Assembly (NCBI GenBank): GCA_963556145.1
Contig: OY744463.1
Coordinates: 2,480,001-2,544,000, forward strand
Reading direction: 5' to 3'
Source of the DNA: Hygrocybe punicea
Lineage: Eukaryota > Basidiomycota > Agaricomycetes > Agaricales > Hygrophoraceae
Length of the DNA stretch: 64,000 nt
Shown here: positions 1-9,803 of the stretch, piece by piece
Layout of the letters: the number at the start of each line of letters is the position of its first letter
How positions within the stretch are numbered: the stretch's first letter is position 1
The notes under the pieces: generated by a model
What the model saw: only the letters and a program-made list of their open reading frames with translations
The model's database searches: none
Told to the model about the DNA's origin: nothing
Position numbers and translations under genes: made by a program

Positions 1-479
1 GATTTTTAAGACATAGTTAGATCATTAAGGGTCCAATTCTGGCAGAGGAATGGAATAAATTGTGAATAGCTCTTGATGCAGGGCCGAATAAAATACAAAT
101 TTTGGTATGAGGGTAGATATACCATATTTACACCTTTTGAGGATCTCACTTCGGGGATGCATGCATTGTTGTGCATGCTAGAAGATTCAAAAGCTTCAGC
201 GACACTTCCATGTTTGGCAACTCGAACCCGTTTGGGAAATCGGCAACAGCCGGTTGGCTTTCCCGCGCAAGTTCAAAGCTTCGACTCGTTGATTTCAACA
301 ACGCGTCAACGCGTCAGACGGGTGCAGAGGAGCACCCAAGGTAAATTTCTGATTTGAACATTTTTGTCTTCTTTGCTAATTGTTGACCTTTTGCAGCTAC
401 ACCACGCCAAACACAGGCGAATCCAAAAACCCATCACCAGAACACAACGCGCCAGCAAACAGAACGGAAGCCGACGAAA
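1..479. other. Intergenic, nothing recognised
   Basis: No convincing gene is seen. Short open frames lack recognisable domains and overlap in several frames. The stretch from about 380 grades into the purine-rich simple-sequence tract that follows. Confidence 0.5.
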
Positions 480-1125
480 ACGGCCACCGTGAGGATGGCG
501 GAAACGAGGATGCGCCAACGACCAGGACGGACGGCCGAGACAACCACGACGGCAACGACGAGGTCAGTCGACGAGGTCACAGACGGCCGGCGACGGGACA
601 ACGGGACGGAGAAGGATAGCGACGGGACGACAGGACGACGGAGACGACGACGACCATCCGGGGGACGACGACAACCATCCAGGTGGCGACGAGGACGACG
701 ACGGGGACGGAGCCGCGGATGACGACGACAACGAGGACGATGACGACGACGACGGGAACGACGGGAACGGGAACGACGGGAACGGGAACGACAGCGACGG
801 GGACGACGGGGACGAGGACGGCGGAGACGCAGACGAGGACGACAGGACGAGGACGACGGGACGAGGACGGCGGAGACGTAGACGAAGACGACGAGGACAA
901 CGGGAACGTATGTACATTCCACTCTCCTCCCTCTCCCTCTCCCTCTCCCTCTCCCTCTCCGTCTCCATCTCTGTCTCCCTCCCGTCCCTGCTGCCTTCCC
1001 ACCTTCCCCCTTCTCCCACTCCCACTCCCTTCTCCCACTCCCACCTTCCTCCCTCTCCTACTCCCACCTTCCTCCCTCTCCCACTCCCCTATCTTCCTCT
1101 CACCTGCCTTCTGCCCTTCACTATA
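480..1125. repeat. Purine-rich to pyrimidine-rich simple-sequence tract
   Basis: From about 480 to 905 the + strand is built of GACGACGG/GGGAACGAC-like words (almost no T). At about 912 it switches abruptly to CCCTCTCC and CCCACTCC words up to about 1105. The arrangement gives long spurious open frames on both strands (R/T/D- or S/P-rich), which I do not regard as genes. Confidence 0.8.
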
Positions 1126-1546
1126 TAATTATGTATTTGGATAAAATAATCATTAAATTTATGTGTCTATTTTAAGTAATAGTGAGGATATATATATTGA
1201 TTCCAATGGAGAATTGAGCAATATTAAATAGAAAAGCACAATATTTGAAGTGGGGTAAGTTCTGATTTTGTCATAGATTGTCATTGGGAATAAATAGCTC
1301 CTGTAATGGCTGATAGCTGATAGTGAAAGTAAGATATTGTGCATTGTCAAAATAATAATGTTTTAATTTTGCTATTCCCTGTGCTTTTAATAAGTGCATT
1401 CAAATTATATTATGTGGTACATTGTGTGTCATGTACAGATTGAAAAATTTTGAGGACTTTATATGGCAGTTTCTGAGTAAATATTGGCTTGAGCTGGTGT
1501 GAGCTCTGTCAATGTTGTGAACATGAAATAATTGCAGGCAGACTGG
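1126..1546. other. AT-rich spacer, nothing recognised
   Basis: AT-rich sequence between two repeat tracts. Open frames are short and have no recognisable motif. Confidence 0.5.
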
Positions 1547-3580
1547 GGTGTGGCTCAAGCCTGTGGACCAACATGAGCCCACATGGCAGCAAGAGCTGGA
1601 TCCTGGTCAACCAAATCCTGCAGCGAGAGCTAGGCCAGGGTCAACCCAATTCTGCAGCAAGAGCTGAGCATGGCAACCCAGTGCTGGAGCAATAGCCAGA
1701 CCGTGGTGAACCCAATCCTGCCGATTGAGTGGGTCCAGGATCAAACCAACGCTACAGAATGGGCTGGACCCCAGTCAACCTACCCTGCAGCAATAGCTGG
1801 ACCCTGGTCAACCCAGTGCTGCAGCGAGAGCTGGGACCAGGTCAACCCAATGCTGCAGTAATTGCTGGACCTGGGTCAACCAAGTGCTGCAGCAATAGCT
1901 GGACCCCGGTCAACCTATCCTGCAGCAAGTACTGGGCCAGGGTCTACCTAGTGCAGCTAGTGTATTGCACGGGTAACCCCCGGGTATTTTTGGCTGTACC
2001 CATACCCACACCCGTTGTACCTGCGGGTACAAAACCCGCGGGTTTTACCCATCATTTTAAGCCCCGGATTGTCCAAAACGGTCAAGTATTGAGCTAGATA
2101 TGCTCAAAATACTCCAATGAGGTATTTTGAGCATATCTAGCTCATTACTTGACCATTTTGGATGATCCAGGGCTTAAAAAAAAGCTGGCGGGTCCAGGAA
2201 TCCGTAGCCGTACCCTACCCGTACCCGTACCCGTGGCAAAACCCGCGGGTTTACCCGTACCCGTGCAATACACTAAGTGGAGCAGCAATAGCTGGACCCT
2301 GGTCAACCCAAGCCCTGCAGCAATAGCTGGACCCCAGTCAACCTACCCCGCAGCAAGTGCTGGGCCAGGGTCAACCCAGTGCTGCAGAAATAGCTGGACC
2401 CCGGTCAACCAAAGCCCTGCAGGAAGTGCTGGACCTCGGTCAACCCAGTGCTGCAGCAAGAGCTGGGACCAGGTCAACCTACCCTGCAGCAAGTGCTGGG
2501 CCAGGGTCAACCAAATGCTGCAGCAATAGCTGGACCCCGGTCAACCCAAGCCCTGCAGGAAGTGCTGGACCCGGGTCAACCCAGTGCTGCAGCAAGAGCT
2601 GGGACCAGGTCAACCCAATGGCGCAGTAATTGCTGGACCTGGGTCAACCAAGTGCTGCATCAATAGCTGGACCTCGGTCAACCCAGTGCTGCAGCAAGAG
2701 CTGGGACCAGGTCAACCCAATGGCGCAGTAATTGCTGGACCTGGGTCAACCAAGTGCTGCATCAATAGCTGGACCCTGGTCAACCCAAGCCCTGCAGGAG
2801 GTGCTGGACCTGGGTCAACCAAGTGCTGCATCAATAGCTGGACCCCGGTCAACCCAGTGCTGCAGCAAGAGCTGGGACCAGGTCAACCCAATGGCGCAGT
2901 AATTGCTGGACCTGGGTCAACCAAGTGCTGCATCAATAGCTGGACCCTGGTCAACCCAAGCCCTGCAGGAGGTGCTGGACCTGGGTCAACCCAGTGCTGC
3001 AGCAAGAGCTGGGACCAGGTCAACCCAATGCTCCAGCAATAGCTGGCCCTGGGTTGACCCAGTGCTGCAGCAAAAGCTGGCCCTGGGTGCACCCGGTGCA
3101 GCAGTAAGAGCTGGACCTGGGTTGACCCGATGCTGCAACAAGAGCTGGACCTGGGTTGACCCAATCCTGCAGCAAGAGCTGGGGCCAGGTCAACCCAATC
3201 CTGCAGCCAGAGCTGGGGCCAGGTCAACCCAGCAATCGCTGGACCCCAGTCACCCCCTCCAGCATGTGCTGGGCCCTGGTCAACCCAATGCCACAGCAAC
3301 AGCTGGGTCCAGGTCAACCCCAGTGTGCAGCAAGAACTGGTCTAGGGTCAACCCAGTGCTGCAGCAATAACTGAAGCCAGGTAAACCCACATGGCTTGAA
3401 CAGCTGGACCTGGGTCAACCCATCCATCCTGGAATAGCTGCCCTGGGTTAACCTACCCCATGGCAGAGCTGACACCGGGTTGACCCACCCAGGCGCCCTT
3501 GACCAGCAAGATCTGTACCTGGGTCAACCTACCACACCACATTTCCCCAGCAAGAGCTGTCTTTTGGGTTAACCTACCCC
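1547..3580. repeat. Minisatellite, 34-bp period
   Basis: About 50 diverged copies of a 34-bp unit with the conserved blocks AGCTGGACC, GGTCAACCCA and TGCTGCAGCAA. Because 34 is not a multiple of 3, all three frames stay partly open over 3 units (102 bp), which explains the apparent ORFs of 60-155 residues. Around 2600-3000 a higher-order block of several units is itself repeated nearly perfectly. From about 3045 several units carry TTGA in place of the TCAA core. The tail from about 3380 is more degenerate. A hAT-type MITE interrupts the array at 1958-2275. Confidence 0.9.
1958..2275. mobile_element. Foldback hAT-type MITE
   Basis: The element begins TAGTGTATTGCACGGGTA and ends with its exact inverse TACCCGTGCAATACACTA. 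It is flanked by an 8-bp near-duplication of the host minisatellite (AGTGCAGC at 1950-1957, AGTGGAGC at 2276-2283, one mismatch). An 8-bp target duplication is the hallmark of hAT elements. The interior is a long inverted repeat centred near 2117 with arms of roughly 55 bp, plus subterminal runs of ACCCGT/ACGGGT. It has no coding capacity, so it would need a transposase supplied in trans. Confidence 0.85.
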
Positions 3581-3597
3581 CCCAGCAAGCAACTGCG

Positions 3598-5036
3598 CTA
3601 TGTGTACCTACCTTTTGCAACTATATCTGCGATCGGGTTAACCAAAACGACTGGGTCTACTGAACGGGTTAGCTTGGTGTGGACCTCCGCGACGTATTCA
3701 GAAAGGCCATCCGCGATCGTCGATATCTCCCTTTGCGTTTCCGTCGCCATCTTGCGTACTGCCCAGACGTGGTCGTTGATTCCGGCTCCGATCCCCGGGT
3801 GCTTGAACGGATTTCCTCGTCTCCCTTTGTCCCGCTCCGATTCCGTATCCGGTTCGACGTCGGTCAACGTCCGCTTACTCGTCGACGCCTCTCCGGTCCG
3901 CAACCTAGGCTTCCTCACGGGCTTTGGTATTTTCTTCGCGACGATTTTCCTCTTTGGACTACCTGCCTTCGCCTTCCCTTTCTTGTCTGCTTTTCCGGAT
4001 CCGGTGGCCGGTCCCTTCGTCGATAACCCGCAGCGTCGTTTAAGCCTTTTGCATCGATCACACGCATACCCTTCGATTCCGCGACAAACCGCGTTGGCGG
4101 TCACGCACGCATCGCATTGCCGGATCTGGAACGACTGCATATACTACGGATTAGTTAGGCACAACGGATATACGAGTCCACGAGATATCACTTACCCCCG
4201 GAATCTTTCCCTTCGGTTCCGCGTCCTCGTTCCCGCTCGCATTCGAGAAATCGTTGCCGCTGTTGTAGTCCCCATGAACGGTCTCGTCGTCCCGGGTGAC
4301 CCTCTTATCCCGGTTGAGCTTTTTGTTTTTGATCGCGTTCAGTACTTGGAGTCTTTCGTATTTTCGAAGTTGCTGATTGGACCAGGTGTCCTCCTCGTCC
4401 TCGCTTCCGTGATCGCTGGTTTGTGCGGTTTCCTCCTGGTCCCTTTCTGCGGCTGCATCAGCCTCCCTTTTTGCTGCCTCTGCCGCCTTCGCCCTTTCCG
4501 CCTCCTCGATCCGCTTCTCCGCCTCCGCCCTCCTATTCATCTCCTCTTCATATTGACGCGACTCCTCCACCCGTTTCTGCTCGATCCTTTCCGCCTCCTC
4601 GACCTGTTGCTTCCTCGCTTCCTCCTCCTTTTCCTCCTGCAACCGTAACGCTTCCCGACGCACAGCCTCTTCCCGTTCCCACTTCTTGTACTCCTCACGA
4701 TTCCGCAACCATTCCTCGACCTCGACCACCATCTCTCCGCCCATCGAGAAATCCTTCGGTTCCATCACGTCGATTCCGTTGTCCCAGATTTCCGTCAAGA
4801 TTCCTCTGTAGTTCCGCTGCCGGGTATCGTTAGTCCGTGCCGTTTACGGGAACGGGATCTCTTACCATGGCCTGTCGTCGTCTCACCACCCATTGCCGTG
4901 CTTCGTTCTCGAATCCGTCGCATACAATATCGATTCCGGCCGTGTCGACTTCTAGTAACTTGGCCACGGCGCTCTCGAAATCTTGCCGCGTTTCCGCATC
5001 GAGAGTATTGAGGAAATGGTTGTATTCTGTTGACAT
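3598..5036 (-). CDS. Unknown protein: coiled coil plus C-terminal Zn2Cys6-like motif
   Basis: Three exons join in frame. Exon 1 starts at ATG 5036; intron 1 (about 4817-4864) has donor GTAAGA and branch CTAAC; intron 2 (about 4142-4192) has donor GTAAGT, branch CTAAC and acceptor TGCAG. The product is about 460 residues. It has an acidic N-terminal part, a long E/K/R/A-rich heptad-like coiled coil, an acidic linker, then a cysteine cluster spaced CX2CX6CX7CX2CX6C followed by basic nuclear-localisation-like runs. That spacing equals a fungal Zn(II)2Cys6 DNA-binding cluster, but it lies C-terminal to the coiled coil rather than N-terminal. The last codons (AAAG then GTAGGT) could be another donor, so the 3' end is uncertain. 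I do not recognise the family. It abuts the minisatellite and may belong to a repetitive, transposon-linked Agaricomycete family. Confidence 0.6.
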
Positions 5037-7539
5037 CTTGGTGTTGGTATTGATACTTGTTGGGTTTGTTGGGCTCGTTGAGGTTGTCGTCGAGATTGTT
5101 GAAAGTCACGTTAAAAAGTTTTCTTGTTTGTATTTGTTGCCCCGTCACGTGACCGTTGTTCCTTTATCCAGCCGTTTCGCCCCACCCTCTTTTAGTAGCT
5201 CCGGACCACTGCTTCCCGACACTTCGATACCCGCCGGCTTCGATCTCGTTCACGTTGTACCATTGTTTCCGCCCGTTTTCGACATCGCCTCCGCTCATTT
5301 ATTCCCACGACCCCGGTATCTTCGTTATTTCGTATGGATCGACCAGGGATGGTCTCTATCTGAGTCCTGACCAAGAGGCTCCGGGCCGTCTAGACCCGAA
5401 TCCTCTTCATATCCCACTTCGTCCCCGTCCATTCCCATTCACGTATTGTCGATTCCGCCCGATTCCGGTTCTCTCCATCGATTCCGCTCCGGATTCCGCC
5501 TCCGGAATTGTTCCTACACGCAATGCAATGTCTCTAACGACCCGGAATCAATACGTATATAGTTACATATGATATATCTTCGTTTCCCATTACTTAGTAC
5601 ATAGCACCATTCCTCCTATACTCCGCTCCACTCCACTCCTATCAGTTACAGCCTTCGCTTGTAGTACATAGTTACTACAGCACAGGATCTCTCCCAGTAG
5701 TATAAAAGATGTACCCTTATACTACAACCATATATCATATCATATCCCATCATATAGAAAATACAGGTTATCGCTCCCCTTCAGTTCTATTTCTTAGTCC
5801 TCGCTTCGTATTGTCTCCATATTAGTCTTCGTACTCCACTCCCTTCACTTCCCCTCTGATCCGGAACCCCGGATTCGGGTTGGATTGACTAGACTACATA
5901 GACACTAAACTCCTCTGATCACTTCTTAGCTGATCACCACTTTTGTAGATTCCCATTCGGGTCTACAACAGAACTCGCCGTCACAACGAAGAAACCAATA
6001 TCCGTTTGGTCAACTTCTGGATTGACGGCAATAGATTTGCACACTGGAATCCCCAGACGGTATGCTGTTTAACCTGCCCGCCTATTATACTGAATTTTTT
6101 GTAGGGCCCTGTTCCGTTCAGCAACCTTGTTGCGCTGATGTTACACCGAGAAACTTTTTATTACGCCAAGAATTCAATCGCTCGAAGAATGTTTGAAGTA
6201 GTCTCACGCTACCCATCTTTGAAGTCGGAACTTTCATGGGAAGGAGGGTCATCGGTCTCGTCACACCGTATGAGCATTATGGTAGTATGTGATTTTTTTG
6301 CCATTGAAAATTTTATTTGGTTGAATGGACTACCAGGCTCGACATGTTATATTAGAATTCAGGCATGGAAAACAGCACAAAACCCACTACAATACCGGTG
6401 ACGAACGGTTCTTCAACGACATGGGTGGCCGCTGAAAGGGTGCACTGCGGTAATGTGAACGGAATCAAATACCAACTCTACCACAGTGCTGTACGAATTC
6501 TGAGGGGTTCAATCTCAATCCAAAAGGTTAATAAAAATACTCAGAGGTGCTCTGGATAGTGGCGATGTTGTTTCCGATGTGCGCGATGTGTGCGATGTGC
6601 GCGGCGTGTGCGAAACAGTCGGCGATGTTTTCGGCGTATACGTAGCACTTTATAGAAGGAACGCAAAGTTTAATAGAGCATAGCGGAGCTATCGCATGGA
6701 CGGCGCAGTAAAGAGGTGATATGATAGACTGGAATCAGGGGTATACAAGACGTCTCTCTAGTATGTAAACTATAGGGGGTATTTATGCGAAGTTGGTTGT
6801 TAGGACAATACAGGGTGAAGAAGGCAAGACAAATAGACGGTGCATGACGGAACTATGGTGCAATAGGAATGAAATGGAACTGAAACAAAGGGTATAACAC
6901 CATGCGAAGCAATTTCCAAAATATCTAGAGGATAGGAGCTATAATGTTTGAAATAAGTGAAACATGTCGCATAAAGACTTCCCTGGAACCGGAACGGAAT
7001 CGGAATGGAATAGGGTGAACGGTATAAGCGTGGATGATGTCGGAGAGGCTCGAAATATGTTTCCGAAGGGGGCCGAAGCACTCCGAAGAAAATCGCCGTA
7101 ATGTCAAATTATCGCCCGTATTGCGCGCATCGCGCTGTCGCATCGCAATGGAGATACATATAAATCGGGATGTTTCGCAATAAATCGCAGTGAATCGCAG
7201 CATGTCGAGACTAGAATAGGTCCAATAGAGGGTTTCTGTGCTTAGGGACGTGCACTGCGTATCACCGCATCACCCAGGATCTTCAACATTATCTTCAAGA
7301 GCTTGCTTGCCGTGCTGGAATAGTGTAAGCACCCCACTTCAACAGATCTTTGCATTGGACTGAAGCTTTAACATAGATGGTTTTCCGAAATTCAACCTCT
7401 CACTCTCCCATCTGAGGTATCCAAGTCAGAGCCTGAGACCTGAGTTTCAGTCACTGGCAATTGTTGATGTCACGGTAGTAAAAATTGTACTCGTGCATTC
7501 GCTTTCAAGTAGTATGAATGACTCCGTAGTACTTAGTAT
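5037..7539. other. Gene-poor, probably old repeat DNA
   Basis: About 2.5 kb without a convincing gene. It includes GATTCCG-rich words near 5440-5510, a TATAAAAG box near 5700, a GTGCGCGATGTGTGCG run near 6565-6625, and short open frames such as 6138-6401 that show no domain. The style (TATA box, short degenerate repeats) suggests remnants of LTR-type elements, but I could not pair two LTRs or find a reverse transcriptase. Confidence 0.4.
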
Positions 7540-7813
7540 GACACTGGCACAGTCCGAGTCATGGTACTACTAGTAGTAAAAAGTTTCACTCCATTTCTCC
7601 AAGAGGCTCTCCCCATTTTTCAGGGAGCCAGCCTCACCCCTGAGTTATGTCCCTTTCCCTGGCTGCTTAACGTGTTCGTGTATTTTCGTGGCGAAATCAA
7701 TTGGGCACCGTGCTGGACACCCTGGTTCAACTTGAATTTGACATCAATGATTAGTGACTAATTCAAGTTTGATTCGAAGTTCAAGTTGATTGATCTCACT
7801 GGGGTGTTCTACC

Positions 7814-8824
7814 ATGATGCCACGACACACCAGTATGAACACAAGATGGCGTTCATTTTTTAGAAACATCGCTGACTTCTTTAGGTCTATGGACGGTGAC
7901 CCAGCTGGTTCCGAACCAGCACCCCGGCAAATAACACACCCATCCACTATCAATTCACAATCAGAACTACATTCGGAATCCCTGCCTCACTCGCTGCCAG
8001 TCCTGACCTTAGAACTCAAAGGTCCTGACGTCTCGTCTGATACTCCCACATGGGAGGAAAACACTCTCTCTGTATGTGAACAGTATCAGCCTTGACAAGC
8101 AGAATGCTGTTCAAATTGATGACTTGATAGAATCCGAGTCACCCAAACCATGATGGCGATTCAAGTTCAGACAACGTTCAAGCCCCCAACGATCAGAACG
8201 TCAACTCATCCACGACAGATACGGGACAGCCTGAGGCAGAGCCTAAGCCACCCATAGAAACCCCCCGAGACCAGAGGCCAACAGAGCCTCGATTACCAGT
8301 GATCTCCCAAGCTTCCGAGTCCCCCTCAAGTTTGGGGTCCAAAGGGCAAGATAGCCCACCAAATATTCCCAATCGGGCCCATGCCAGTGATGTATGCAAA
8401 TATCACTTCTATTATGACAGTTCCACTCAATAGTAGTTGTTAGCACTACATCACAATGGATTCAATACCCCACCACCTTTGCGACAATGAGAACGTCATG
8501 AGGATCGTGGAGCTTGTTGATAGCAAAAAGTTGCAATGCCATGCTCGGAAGCGTGTTGCCAAACATCACTTGCGTTTAGTCGAGGAGCAAGTCGGAATAT
8601 TACGTCAGGAACTCGTGGAGGCAGAGAGGGAGGTTGAGGAGGTTGATAGTTGTGTTGAGATTTTAGAGAATTTTCTTCATCAGGCTGAACCACCTTCAAC
8701 TGGAGTCTACCAGGCGGGCCCTTCACGTTCAAGTCGTGTGCGTGCGATTCTCTCTGATGGATCCGAGTCTGACTCAGACTCGGAAAAATCCCGTACCAGT
8801 TCCGGCCATTCAAGTTCAACCTAG
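7814..8824 (+). CDS. Possible companion gene inside the Plavaka element
   Basis: The region holds a first exon starting at ATG 7814 (W/F-rich basic start, then S/P/E-rich) and a second S/P/T-rich open stretch at about 8160-8390. A final exon (8456-8824 at least) encodes a heptad-rich, probably coiled-coil segment followed by an acidic serine tail. Plausible short introns occur near 8077 (GTATGT) and 8391 (GTATGC), but the middle junction is not resolved and the gene may be broken. No domain is recognised. Its position within the element and on the same strand suggests an element-borne accessory protein; this is inference. Confidence 0.35.
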
Positions 8825-9159
8825 TGTATCCGAGTCATTGTGGTTATTCGCAGGTTTTCAAGTCATACCTTACATATGCAATTCCTTCCAATTCCAGAGT
8901 TCGCGTTTACAGTATGGTGAGCCTTGGAACATGTGCTGCAGGGAAGGAGCCTCCGGCGACTTGCAAAACCGTGACGTGAATAACTTGAACTTGAAGTGAG
9001 AGCCGATCACGTTCATTCGCTTGAGATCATGTGCTCCAACTTGAAGGTCACCGTGACTCGGATGACTCGGAGTCACCACTTACCGCCTCGCCTCAGCACG
9101 TTTGTTGAACAAAGTTCAACTTGAAGTTGCCGCTTTTGAGACACTTCAAGACTTTCCCA

Positions 9160-9680
9160 GACCTCGCAGCGCGTTTGCTTGCCACTCATTCCCTTGGACC
9201 TGCCAAAACCATCAGCGAAGTCGCCACTGTTGAGATCCCGTCAAGACCCCACTCTAGCCTCGCAGCGCGTTTATTGCTGCTGTTGAGACTTCATTGAAGA
9301 TTTTCTGGGCCAGACCTCGCAGCGCATTTGCCGCCGCTGTTGAGACATTCCCTTCAACCTACCAAAACCGCTGAAGTTGCCCAAGACCCTCCACTCTAGC
9401 CTCGCAGCGCCTTTATCACTGCTGTTGAGACTTCAAGACTTTCCCAGACCTCGCAGTGCGTTTGCCGCCACTATTGAGACATTCCCTTCGACCTACCAAA
9501 ACCATCAGCAAAGTCACCACTGTTGAGATCCCGTCAAGACCCCCCACTCTAGCCTCGCAGCGCATTTATCGCTGCTGTTGAGACTTCATTGAAGATTTTC
9601 TGGGCCAGACCTCGCAGCGCGTTTGCCGCCGCTGTTGAGACATTCCCTTCGACCTACCAAAACCAATAGTGAGACACTCG
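9160..9680. repeat. Subterminal tandem repeat, about 130-160 bp period
   Basis: Four higher-order units begin near 9165, 9317, 9446 and 9608. Each contains two related sub-motifs, CCTCGCAGCGCGTTTGCCG and CCTCGCAGCGCATTTATCG, each followed by GCTGTTGAGA. Related motifs recur in the same orientation on the other side of the transposase (14711-15020), which suggests transposase-binding subterminal repeats. Confidence 0.75.
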
Positions 9681-9803
9681 CCAAAGTGTGTTAATTCCTC
9701 GGTTTTCAGGTCACTTGCACTCCTGGTAAGCAGTCATGGCTATGTTTCCATTAACCCCTGAAGGCTCTCAATAAGCTCACCTCATTTCATCAGGTGAAAG
9801 ACT

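Noticed and set aside
434..1144. Several long overlapping ORFs on both strands (150-167 codons)
   Set aside because: They consist only of translated simple repeats (R/P, S/P or T/G runs); open frames arise from the absence of T or A in the tract.
1489..3374. ORFs of 60-155 codons with repeating GPGQPNAA/AGPGSTQCC motifs
   Set aside because: Frames of the 34-bp minisatellite; no start context, introns or conserved protein.
3602..4648. 348-codon + strand ORF
   Set aside because: Antisense shadow of the coiled-coil/Zn2Cys6 gene, whose introns and motif lie on the minus strand.
5560..5830. Possible LTR (TATAAAAG box, pyrimidine-rich downstream part)
   Set aside because: No second LTR, no TG...CA borders with target duplication and no reverse transcriptase nearby.
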